Positions 1-10,892 of a stretch of DNA of 64,000 bases are shown here, one piece after another. Source of the stretch: Forsythia viridissima (lineage: Eukaryota; Streptophyta; Magnoliopsida; Lamiales; Oleaceae). The stretch is from the NCBI GenBank assembly GCA_030279155.1, contig CM059037.1:26345001-26409000 (forward strand). The letters are read 5' to 3'. The position numbers and the translations under genes are program-made. A model generated the notes under the pieces. It saw nothing but the letters and a program-made list of their open reading frames with translations, did no database searches and was not told where the DNA came from. How positions within the stretch are numbered: position 1 is the stretch's first letter; each line of letters opens with the position of its first letter.

Positions 1-229
1 TATTATCCATGCCTGCCCGTACTCGTTTAACGCCAAATGCCTGTGATCCACAGCCATGTAAAAATCTTAAACAATCATTTCTCATTTTCAAATCAATACC
101 AATTAACTAATATTCAAGTTTTCAAAATATACAAGAATCACAATGTGTTAATCATGCATTAAATGATTATCAATATCTGTACCTCGTGATCATTTGGAAT
201 AGTTGACTTCATTTTCAATCTTGGTACCA

Positions 230-2655
230 CCTTCAAGGGAGCTGGATTTTTGCATTTCGATATGTTGTGTCTGTATTCCAAGTAATGACTACACTTAGAT
301 TTCTTCTTTAACTTACAAACTGACCGTATTTTATTTACATGTGGTCTTCTAGACCTTTTTTATGTTGGGAGCCAACACCACAATGTAATCCACTTCAATC
401 GGAACATCCCACTCACAATGTGAACAAGAGGATTAATTGTTCCCATGTAGGCTCTAAGGTATGATTCTTTGGTGAAATAATACGAGCAGTAGTCATAAAA
501 ACTAACAAGTTATTTCTACTAACTACTGCTATTGCGTTGAAGCACGACAGTTCATCAATCTGGAATCATATGCAAGAACACGTCTTTTTATCAATTCTCA
601 CAAAATATGTTGTTTCATCATTCACTTGATATGTACTACCACTTGATGGTATCACCTAATGGATTTCAATACACAATAGGGATTATTCCATAAAGTTAAT
701 TCTAAAAACAGTTCAATTGTATAACTTGCATCATAAATGAAAATTTAAATAATTTTTTTAAATATGTTGACCAATAGAGATTAATCTAAATATACCTCCA
801 TTCTGATTGATTGTCTTGATCGTTCCCTCATCATACACTCATATCTTGTTCTGAGTCTTGTGAATGCTGATTTAGCATTATTTAAGTTTTTGGAAAACTA
901 TTTTTGGACTATGCAACGCAAGGACTTAAATAAAGCCTTTATTGGAAAGTTGGTCGATCTTATTACGAAATTTACCAATTCCACAATGTTCAATGTCATT
1001 GTCAAAAACCTTTTTGATGTCATATGAGCTCTGGACCACCTACCCAACATCGTTCTGTTCTAACATCAATATAGACTATCAGTTATTTTATCACATTAAT
1101 ATACTAGTTTATTTAATTTTACTAAACAGATACTCTCGTATATCTTTGTCTATGTTGTCCAAATGCTTTATTTGAAAATCAAATTTAGATTTTGTGTAAG
1201 CTCTTCCAACTGCGTTGAACGGTTGCCTTACGAATTTAGACTTTTTACCAAATTGCTTCTTTAAATTTTGGAATAGATCGGTAAGAACAAACGCCAGGCA
1301 TCAAACTTGGGTATACCTTTGTGACTACATTCTCAATTCCAAGATGTTTTCAGAAATGGTAATAAGGCCATCACGCTCCCCATATGCTTTGTTAAATCTT
1401 AACAAGAACCACTCCCATGAATTATTTTCATAATCACCCACACTATAGGCAAGTATGAAAATGTTTTCATTGTCGTCTTGGGTACACGCAGTTAATAGAG
1501 TCCCACCATAACTACATGTTAAGAATGTACAATCAATGACTATAATAGGTTTGCAATGTTTCCATCTGATTCTTCCAATGCTACAAAGTTGAACATGAAC
1601 TTGTTAGTGTCATATGTTTCAATACAAACCTGGATTTGATTATTTAAGCATATGTAAATATGTCGACATTCCGCCATACAACATTTCTGAATAACTTCTC
1701 ACTATCTCCAATGCACGCTTACAAAGCCCTTTAAGCCTTCTCGTAGCTAATCGTTACCCCCATAGGTCTTCATCATATCCCTTACAATGTTAGCTGGTGT
1801 GTATACAGTCTTTGCAGAGATAAACTTGTGCTTTATACAATTCGTAATAACTGAACAAGTAGCTTGTCTATGATCTCCTAAGACTACGTCCAATGAGCAG
1901 GTGTAACTATTCTTTACGTTTCTTATTTTGAACAATTTTGTCTTCCTGATTACTAAAACTCTAAGTCCTCATTTGCAGTTACCATCCAAGAACTTCAATA
2001 CACACTAGTTCTTGTCTTGTAAATTGTGCACTATAATCTATAGTAATTGCCTAAAGTGCCACACTTGTAGTAAACAACTTCTTATTCATGAAAATTGTAT
2101 TTTTTTAACATATTCAATACTAGGTCGAGAGATGACGTTTGTATCAGTCTCTTCAATGGTATGATCTCCTTATGTCACGTCCTCACAAATACCGGTATCC
2201 ATTTACTCAACTGTTGGTAATCTTGGTAACAAGAAATTATCCATGGAGCCATACATTATATGTTATGCAATTGAAGTTTTACGAAACCCCTCGGTATATG
2301 CTTCTGAAATCGAATTACATAAGTAACCCAAATTATCTCCACTACCTTTCACTTTCTCAAGATCCACACACAATGGAAACTTTGTCAAATCAGATTTATT
2401 TTTCTTGACGTGTATGTAGAAAGACAAAGAACAATCATTGCAAATCCAAACGAGTGAGCCGTTTTCTAAAACTTGATATTGAACGGCTATAGCATCTTCT
2501 GAATCATCCCTTTTCAACTCCTTCATTATCATCCCAACCAAATTCACGTAAGTACACTCCAACGGGACAATTATACAGACCACCAAGTAATCGTTGTAAG
2601 TGCGTGCCTCATCCCAATCACTCTCGTAATAAACCAACACACTTACACTTCCCAT
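230..2655 (-). pseudogene. MuDR-type (MULE) transposase relic
   Basis: Read on the minus strand, this stretch contains in order the pieces of a plant MuDR transposase. The N-terminal domain lies at 2655-2263. A zinc-binding/MuDR segment at 1935-1747 ends in a YTP..IVRDMM-type motif. At 1740-1620 there is an ALEIVR...YLHML segment. The first catalytic aspartate block, IDCTFL, is near 1519-1536 and is followed by YGGTLLTA. A W.WFL block is near 1390-1420. A helical MTS.....E.VN segment followed by LFKSLR lies at about 1040-920, a DYCSYYFTKESYLRAYMG-like segment near 500-430, and a C-terminal zinc-knuckle-like segment near 300-230. The frame is broken by many stops and shifts, so it is not functional. 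The family assignment rests on motif order. Terminal inverted repeats were not located. Confidence 0.8.
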
Positions 2656-2938
2656 ATGCCAATCACAAAATGCAGTTTAAAGTAACGACTTGTTACAAAA
2701 ATATAGTCCTGATACAAAAATTTTAATTTAATATATATACAGTATACATAAAGATATACACATAACATTCGTAACATGTTATGATAATTGACATTTTGAT
2801 TAGTTTATAATCTCATTTGAATATATTATGCAACAATATTATATATCATATGCTTTGTTAATTGGCTCTTTGACCATCTACGTTAAAATATCATAATATT
2901 ATATCCATCCAAATTTTGATACTCAATTTTCACACAAT
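2656..2938. other. AT-rich spacer
   Basis: AT-rich DNA between the MuDR relic and the CACTA element. No coding signal or clear MULE terminus was recognised. The last three bases, AAT at 2936-2938, are the left target duplication of the next element. Confidence 0.4.
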
Positions 2939-2949
2939 CACTACAACAG

Positions 2950-3300
2950 AGTTTGCTTTTTACGGCATGCAATATATGCCGTAAAATCATATTTACGGCG
3001 TATAGCTGAACGCCGTATAAAGCATTGCCGTAAATACTTCTCTCTTTTTACGGCATACATTGAATGCCGTAATAATAATGAAAGTGCGCCGTTTAATGAC
3101 TTATTACGACATTCTTATACACGCTGTAAATACATCCTTATTTATGGCATACATTGCATGTCGTAAATGTGTTGTCAAATGAAAAATAAATGTATTTTAT
3201 GGCTATTGTTTGTATGCTGTAAAAGAAATAAATTTTACAGTATACATTAGCTACCATAAATGCGAGCTTATCATTTTCTTTTATAGCTTATATTTGCATG
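2950..3300. repeat. CACTA left subterminal repeats (TACGGCAT/GCCGTAA)
   Basis: About ten degenerate copies of a 10-15-bp motif built on TACGGCAT and its complement ATGCCGTAA occur here. The matching right-end cluster is at 4696-4868. In CACTA elements such subterminal arrays are the binding sites of the element's DNA-binding protein; that role is inferred here. Confidence 0.75.
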
Positions 3301-4695
3301 TTATATAAAATAAACATATGCTAAAATTAACAAAATTAAATAAATGAACCCATAAATAATCATTTTTTTCATATTAAGGATAAATAAAATTATTGAGTAC
3401 ATCATTGGCCTACTCAAAAAGTTTATCTAACTAATAACATCATTTGCCTACGCTAAAAGTTTATACCAATGCGCCAAAAGTATAGACTACCATTCCAAAA
3501 TAACTGAGTAATTACAAAATAGTTGATCCATATATCAACAGGTTTGCCTCTTTGGTCAGTAGTTTAGCTATTCAAAAATAATCAACTCCCTGTACATCAA
3601 ATAAAATAAAATTTTAACATTATATAAGAATAAATAAATGTGTCTCTTCTCGAACATCTAAAGCTCGTCTCTTCTCTAACATCTAAAGCTCTTCGATGAA
3701 ATGATTCAACGAGATCAAACCGAGCATCGATAACCTTACCCCATTTGAAGCATTTTGATTATATTCTAAAGAAACAGAGAAAAGGCAAGGAAAACAAGTT
3801 GTTAGTACTTCTTAAGACATGAATGATCTTAAGGAAAAACTTAAATTAGCAAAGTCGCTTACCATATTACAGCCACTCAAGCAGTTAGCAGACAATGGTG
3901 CATCAGAAGAAGCTGAAACAATGAAATTCTCATCATAATAAGATCGTTCATCAAACTATGAAATTCCAGATTACCCGAACTCTCCTCTCGAGTTCCGAAA
4001 ACCAAGAAAAAATAAATAAATAAGAGAGAGGTAAGGTGAAGCAATAAAGAATAAAATATCAGAAAAACAAACCATCATCGTCTGCAATAGCGGAAGAAGG
4101 AGATCTTTGGATTGTGCTCTCATCAAGTTCTGACACCATACTAATTGTATCATCCTGCAAGCATTCCAAAAGAGATAAGCAAGCCTTAAGAAGAACTTTT
4201 CCTAAAGGTCTCAATATCAAAATTACAGTACATTAAAAAAGTGTACTCCAGATGAAACAACACAACAAATAAAAAAAAAATTTATGAAAAAAAAATCCAA
4301 ACACAGATTTTATAAAAGTAAAATGATAAAAACCTGAATCTCCACCAAGATTTGCTACCAAATCCCTCTTTATTTCATCTCTTCTATCAAACTCCACCAA
4401 CACAAGCTATTCTCACAATCTTCAATGTCAAAGACTCCGAGAGCTAAAGTATTAACATAGAGAAGAATAATTGTTGACAAAGAGCAGATTATTGATAAGG
4501 CAAAGAGTTGGGCGATTTGTGAAAGAAGGATTTGGTTGAAATGGTTGGAGTTGGGCGATGTATGAGAAATGGGGATTTGGTTGGAAGGGTTTGGCGTTTT
4601 ATGAGAAGGGAGATTTCTGAGAGAAAAAATTATGAGGGTTGGAAAAGAGATAAAAAAGTTCGTAAGCGCGAAAATGAAAAAAAAAACGCAGTTTT

Positions 4696-4868
4696 TTTAC
4701 GGCATGCTTTAATAAATACGCCGTAAAATATTAGTTTTTACGGCATTCTCTATATGCACGCCATAAATATTATAAGTAATTGGTAATTTACGGCACACAT
4801 TTAAGGTATGCCATAAATGATCTATTTTAACGGCATTTTTTATATGTACGCCGTAAACCAATGCCGTG
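4696..4868. repeat. CACTA right subterminal repeats
   Basis: Right-hand counterpart of the cluster at 2950-3300, with six or so copies of TACGGCAT/GCCGTAA in mixed orientation just inside the right terminus. Confidence 0.75.
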
Positions 4869-4893
4869 AATGACTAAATGTGTTGTAGTGAAT

Positions 4894-5970
4894 TCCACAT
4901 CAGTTGCGTTATGTTTGTTACAAATTTAATATTCCAATTGGGATATAATGATAATTAATCACCTTTAGGAATTCTTCAGGCAGGTTTACCAAGTATAATT
5001 TTATTTTTGTACTTTATCCTACAGAATAATGCATTCAAGAAGCTATAAAATTAATACATAGGAGTGATATCTAAGTGAATAAATTCATCTCCCATAGACG
5101 ATTGTTACTAAATGAAAAGGATCCGCAAATACCTTGTTAATCAAATTACTCCAATTGTCTCACAATAAACTTCAATTGAAATTTCCAAAAATTCTTCTAC
5201 AAACCAATAAATTAGCATTCAGAAGCCAATCACAACGGTGGCGATATTTTTATATTTTGATTTTTTTGGTTTCAAGAACCCAAAATTAATATCTGCATCT
5301 TCAAATGGAGTACAATTTGCACCGATTTTATTTTTGAATTTTGAATTCCCTGTCATCCAAGCTGATACTGCTCTCTGATATTGTAACGGCCGAGAGTTAT
5401 CTCTGAGTGTTCTGTTTTGTACATCAGTGAAAATCTTGGAACTGTAAATCAAATTATTAATTGTGGGCAAGTATCAAGGCCCACTAATCTACAATTCAAT
5501 TCAGTAGTACTGAAAGAAAATAACATGCCACTAAAACTTCAATTAAATGAAAATAATAGTGTATATATATTATTGGAGAAATTATCTAGGTGACTTGTTC
5601 CAAATTAGCTCTAACCAATTTTAAAAATTGCTATTAAGTCATACTACATCAGACATATTTTAATTTGATCCCGTAAGTACCCCTGTGACCCAAATTAATT
5701 AGAATAAAACGTGATTTAAACTTCAAGAGCTCGTACGTGTCCACCATCTTTTCCCATATCCTAGCCAACTCTTGAATCTCGTCACAAGCGTTACACGACT
5801 CGCCTCTGGTCACTCAAATCTTTTCTCACTATTTTCGTGAGTGATAATTGCAGATTCACAATTTTTACTATTGTTTTTCTTGATTGTAAAAGATAAATTT
5901 TTGAGCTTTAACAACTTGCTATTGTTCTCAGAGAATGATAGTGATTTTGAGAAGTATTGGACAATTTTGT
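4894..5970. other. Unassigned AT-rich DNA
   Basis: No recognisable gene. An 83-codon open frame on the minus strand (5219-5470) was examined and matches no family I can name. There are no flanking splice or promoter signals that would make it convincing. Confidence 0.35.
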
Positions 5971-6870
5971 AGGTAAATTCAGTTTTTATGAATGATTTCT
6001 TTTATTTTTCTTGAATTATGTTGTTTTTGTTAGAAATAATATTTTTTTGATATATAGGAACACAATTATTTTGTAATAATTTGTTGGTCGAATAAATGAA
6101 AGCAACATTTGTTTCACATACATCAACATTTTTATATGTTTCAAGATATTACTGTCACAAATTTATGTATGTTGCTTTGATACTATATCATATAAAATAG
6201 TATCTTAATAAAACAGTATCACAAAATGTTAAAAAATTATTTTTTTGAATGTTAATTTTGCAAGTGAATTCAGTTTTTATGAATTGTTTCTCTTTTTTTT
6301 CTTGAATTAAGTTGTTTTTGTTAGAGACAATATTTTTTTGATATGTAGGAAGACAATTGTTTTATAATCATTTTTAGTCAAATGAAAGCACATCAACATT
6401 TTTATGTGTTTCGAGATGTTACTATCGCACATTCATATTTGTTGTTTGATACTGTATTATAGAAAACAATATTTTAATAAAAAAATATCATAAAACGATA
6501 TCACAAATATGACAGTCCTTAGATTGCAAAATTTTGGAAACAATTACTTTTTCGAATGTTAATTTTGCAGGTGAATTCAATTTTTATGAATGATTTCTCT
6601 TATTTTTCTTGAATTATATTGTTTTTGTTGAAGATTATATTTTTTTATATATAGGAACACAATTCTTTTGTAATTATTATTTAGTCAAATGAAAGTAACA
6701 TTTGTTTCACACACATCAACATTTGTATGTATTTTGAGATGTTAGTGTCACATATTCATGTGTGTTGTTTGACTATATATTATAAAAAATATTATCTTAA
6801 TAAAACAGTATCATAAACAGTATCTTATTGAGAATAATATCTTACAAAAAAGTATCACAAATAGTATCTT
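5971..6870. repeat. Tandem repeat, three copies of about 300 bp
   Basis: Three successive copies start near 5972, 6263 and 6571. Each opens with GT(A/G)AATTCA(G/A)TTTTTATGAA. Each continues through a Ttttcttgaatta block, a dATATAGGAACACAATT-like block, and a block naming 'catcaacattttTATGT'. The period is about 291-308 bp. The copies are diverged by substitutions and small indels. The function is unknown; this looks like local segmental amplification in non-coding DNA. Confidence 0.75.
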
Positions 6871-7400
6871 ATTAAAAACAATATTTCTGCATTTTAATAT
6901 AACAATATAACAACTAAATGTATCTTAATATTTCAGTATCAGAAGTATATTATTATATTAATATAACAAGCACATTAATATTAGTATCTTGGAAACAATA
7001 ACACTATTACACACACTTAAAATAGAAAATTCCAACCCATTAGAAGAATAGTATCATAATAAAATTACCTTAATAAAACAATATCATATAAAATAGTATC
7101 AGAAGTACATTAGTATCAGGCTTAGGTTTTAATAATAGTATCATATGGTTAAAGATAGAAAACAAGTTAAACCAATATAACAGTATCATAAACACATTAT
7201 TATCAATCACATGTTTAGGTGGGCACAAATGTTATGTTTTAACAGAAAACCATAGCACAATATCTAAATAAAACAATACATTAATAAAATAGTATCTTAA
7301 TAAAACATTATTATTGAAAACAATATCTTAATAAAACAGTATCATAAAAAGTCGTATGTTAATAAAACTGTATCATAATAAAATAGTTTCATATTTGAAT
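6775..7400. repeat. Degenerate short repeat (AAACAGTATCTTAATA-like)
   Basis: Dozens of imperfect copies of a roughly 14-16-bp motif, AAACAGTATC(T/A)TAATA, fill this stretch, continuing the last third of the preceding 300-bp units. No coding potential is apparent. Confidence 0.65.
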
Positions 7401-8419
7401 TAACGGGTTTGCAATTACATGGGCATGTTGATCTTTTAACTCTGAAATATAATTTTAATTGAAATAAGTTTGGATTATATGACTTTGGAGCTCCTTACCT
7501 CGTGATGAGTGATCGGGTCTGAATTTTTCTATATATAGTTTACTCAACAACTAATTAAAGTGGAAATTAGGCCCCTTACTCTATTTTTCAAAAAAAAATT
7601 GAAAAATACGGTTACTTTTAAAAAAATTGAAAAATAGACTTCTTTAATATATCAGAATATGGAAGGGTAAATTTGGAAAATTAATTACTACAGTGCCTTA
7701 AACCCTACCTCTCATTTTCTCTGCTATTTCTGGCGAATATTCCTCAAATTCCTTCCCTAATCCATAGTTTCTATCCGTTTCTTCTATATTTTAACACTAT
7801 ATTGTTCAACATAGTTGGAGAAGGCGAAATAATTATTGCAGAATCTTCAGGGATGAAGAGAAAGTGGAGTTCAGCCGAAGGATCTTCAAAAAAGATGAAA
7901 AATATTGTATGTTTATCTTTATTTCTATATTTTTTCGATTGCTTTAATTTTTACATTTTAAGAGATTTTTGGCTTTGTGAAATCAAATTTATGTTTTCCG
8001 TTATTATTCAATTTATGATGCTGCCTTTAGGAAAATCAGTGGCAATGGTTGATGTGTGAAATTTTTACATTTTGAGGGATTTTTTGTTCTATGAAATTGC
8101 ATTTCTGTTTTCAATGATCAACTGTTGATGATGGTGCGTTTAGGAATCCAATAATACATTGAAACCATTACCAAATCAATGATATACCAAAATGAGATTA
8201 AAGTGTAATTTGATGGTATTCAATTTCACCAACATGTTTTTTGAATATATCTTGTAAGAAAATATGTCCCTTCTCGTTTGATATGTTAGTTCATATTCCA
8301 AATGCAATAATTTTAAACATGCAAACTAAAAAATTGATGGTATGATCAATATTTTTTGAACTATATGCAACTTTTTGATATGTTTGTCACATTTTGGAGA
8401 TGTTTGTCACTTTTTACTT
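7401..8419. other. Unassigned DNA with a possible short first exon
   Basis: A lysine-rich open segment begins at an ATG at 7852. It encodes a short basic peptide (MKRKWSSAEGSSKKMKN) and meets a GTATGT donor-like site near 7906. It could be the 5' exon of a lost gene or element, but no second exon was found and the downstream DNA is repetitive. The rest of the region shows nothing recognisable. Confidence 0.2.
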
Positions 8420-9731
8420 AAAAAGTTACAGAGCATTCTACTTTCATCTAAAATATTAATGCAATAAGTTTGAACATCCAAACTAACAAATAGATTGTAC
8501 GATCACTATTTTTTAAAATGTATATCACTTTTAAAGAAATTCGTGTCACTTTTTGGAGATGTTTATCATTTTGTTGAGATGTCTTTTTAATTAAAAAGTG
8601 ACAGAGCATGTCACTTTTATATAATATATAAATACAATAAATATGAACATCCAAACTAACAAATAGATTGTATGATCACTATTTTTTGAGATGTATGTCA
8701 CTTTTAAAGAGATCTACGTCACTTTTAAGAGATGTTTGTCACTTTTTACTTATATAGGTACAATAAGTTTGATTGTGCAAACTAGTAAATAGACTTTATG
8801 ATCACTGTTGTTGTAGATATATGTCACTTTAAAAGAGATGAATGTCACATTTTTAGATCTATATCATTTTGAAGAGATGTATGCCACTTTTTGAAGATGT
8901 TTGTCACTTTTTACTTAAAAAGTGACAGAGCATGTCACTTTTATGTAATATATAAATACAATAAGTATGAACATCCAAACTAACAAATAAATTGTATGAT
9001 AACTGTTTTTTGAGATGTATGTCACTTCTAAAGAGATCTACGTATAGAAACAATAAGTTTGAATGTGCAAACTAATAAATAGACTTTATGATCACTGTTG
9101 TTCTAGATATATGCCACTTTAAAAGATATGAATGTCACATTTTTAGATCTATATCATTTTGAAGAGATATATGCCACTTTTTGAAGATGTTTGTCACTTT
9201 GTGGAGATGTTTGTCACTTTTGACTTAAAAAGTGACAGAGCATGTCACTTTTATGTAATATATAAATACAATAAGTATGAACATCCAAACTAACAACTAG
9301 ATTGTATGATAACTATTTTTTGAGATGTATGTCACTTTTAAAGAGATATAAGTATAGATACAATAAGTTTGAATGTGCAAACTAATAAATAGACTTTATG
9401 ATCATTGCTGTTGTAGATATATGTCACTTTAAAAGAGATGAATGTCACATTTTTAGATCTATATCATTTTGTATGCAACCTTTTGAAGATGTTTGTCACT
9501 TTTTACTTAAAAAGTGACAGAGCATGTAAAGTGACAGAGCATGTCACTTTTATGTAATATATAAATACAATAAGTATGAACATCTAAACTAACAAATAGA
9601 TTGTATGATAACTATTTTTTGAGATGTATGTCACTTTTAAAGAGATCTAAGTATAGATACAATAAGTTTGAATGTGCAAACTAATAAATAGACTTTATGA
9701 TCACTGTTGTTGTAGATATATGTCACTTTAT
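8420..9731. repeat. Satellite-like tandem array, about 300-325-bp unit with internal palindrome
   Basis: Units are phased by ACAGAGCATGTCACTTTTAT at about 8601, 8925, 9235 and 9534, with a diverged copy at 8429 and a short partial copy at 9517. The successive periods are about 324, 310 and 300 bp. Each unit contains many GTCACTTT motifs. Each also has a near-perfect inverted repeat, GTCACTTTTT-acttaa-AAAGTGAC, that can form a hairpin. The array stops abruptly at about 9731, where copia pol sequence begins in mid-domain. Confidence 0.8.
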
Positions 9732-10044
9732 ACGAGTTATTGAAAGGAAGAAAGCCTTCATACAAATACTTACGAGTGAAGGGGTGTCTTGCCAAAGTGG
9801 CAGTATCTACACCAAAGAAGGTGAAAATAGGACCAAAAACTGTTGATTGCATTTTTATCGGATATACAAATAACAGTAGTGCTTATCGATTTCTTGTGTT
9901 TGATTCAAAAATTTCTAATATACATAAAAATACGATAATGGAATCGAGAAATGCATCATTCTTTGAACGTGTATTTCCATACAAGTCCAAAGAAGAAGCG
10001 AGCTCTTCTAAACGGACATATGAGACTATGATTGAGAATAGTCA

Positions 10045-10892
10045 TGTAACGACCACAGACTTTCCCCTACAGGCCTTTCGCCCAGGGGCTATTCCGTGCG
10101 CCGTTAGCTTACGTACTGTCCACTGGAGGTTGGGCTCCAAACTGGATTTTATTCCGCGTCCCCAGCGATTCGAACCCTTAACCTCCCATTAAGGAAAACT
10201 TAAGTGGAATGCTAGTACCAATTGGACCGGTGCACGGAATAGCCCCTGGGCGAAAGGCCTGTAGGGGAGAGTTCGTGGTCGTTACAAAAAAAAACGCGCG
10301 TTTTTTGTAACGACCATGGACTTTTCCCTACAAGCCTTTCGCCCAGGGGCTATTCCGTGCGCCGTTAGCTTACGTACTGTCCACTGGAGGTTGGGCTCCA
10401 AATTGGATTTTATTCCGCGTCCCCAGCAATTCGAACCCTTGACCTCCCATTAAGGAGAACTTAAGTGGAATGCTAGTACCAATCGTTTTTTGTAACAACC
10501 ACGGACTTTCCCTTACAGGCCTTTCGCCCAGGGGCTATTCCATGCGCCGTTAGCTTACGTACTGTCTACTGGAGGTTGGGCTCCAAACTGGATTTTATTT
10601 CGCATCCCCAGCGATTCGAACCCTTGACCTCCCATTAAGGAAAACTTAAGTGGAATGCTGGTACCAATTAGAACCGCGCGTTTGTTTGTAACGACCACGG
10701 ACTTTCTCCTACAGGTCTTTCGCCAGCATTCCACTTAACTTTTCCTTAATGGAAGATCAAGGGTTCGAATCGCTGGGGACGCGAAAGAAATCCAGTTTGG
10801 AGCCCATTCTCCAGTGGACAGTACGTAAGCTAACGGCGCACGGAATAGCCCCTGGGCGAAAGGCCTGTAGGAGAAAGTCCGTGGTCGTTACA
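10045..10892. mobile_element. Foldback cluster of tRNA-SINE-like units inserted in copia-1 pol
   Basis: The insertion begins TGTAACGACCAC at 10045 and ends GTGGTCGTTACA at 10892. It is flanked by AGTCA at 10040-10044 and AGTCA at 10893-10897. Removing the insertion plus one AGTCA (853 bp) puts the two pol segments in the same reading frame, so the boundaries are well supported. Inside are four units of about 180-240 bp: 10045-10286 (with inverted copies of its own end), 10306-10484, 10491-10680 and 10687-10892 (again with inverted ends). On the minus strand the units have an A-box-like GGTCCAATTGGTACTAGC and a B-box-like GGGTTCGAATC about 50 bp later, and several end next to runs of A. That suggests a tRNA-derived SINE. 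The TG...CA ends and 5-bp duplication are LTR-like, so the classification is open. Confidence 0.75.
10287..10305. repeat. Perfect A/CG/T palindrome between units
   Basis: The joint between the first and second units is A-run, CGCGCG, T-run. It is a perfect palindrome (AAAAAACGCGCGTTTTTT). It is consistent with two oppositely oriented poly-A tails meeting head to head. Confidence 0.6.

Larger units (their letters stand above)
2939..4890. mobile_element. Non-autonomous CACTA (En/Spm) transposon, complete
   Basis: The element begins CACTACAACA at 2939 and ends TGTTGTAGTG at 4890, a perfect 10-bp terminal inverted repeat starting with the diagnostic CACTA. It is flanked by AAT at 2936-2938 and AAT at 4891-4893, the 3-bp target duplication expected of this superfamily. 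Both ends carry many copies in both orientations of a subterminal motif around TACGGCAT and GCCGTAA. The interior (about 3300-4680) has only short open frames at 3971-4153 (-) and 4532-4726 (+); neither resembles a transposase. It is therefore a 1,952-bp non-autonomous copy that would need a transposase in trans. Whether the interior is captured host sequence cannot be told from the sequence alone. Confidence 0.9.

Noticed and set aside
5219..5470. 83-codon minus-strand open frame with a protein-like composition
   Set aside because: No family resemblance, no splice or promoter context, and no second exon. It is not strong enough to call as a gene.
10045..10892. Possible functional tRNA genes at the TTCGAATC motifs
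   Set aside because: A- and B-box-like motifs exist, but the arms do not pair into a full cloverleaf and the units are repeated and tailed. SINE origin is more likely than a tRNA gene.
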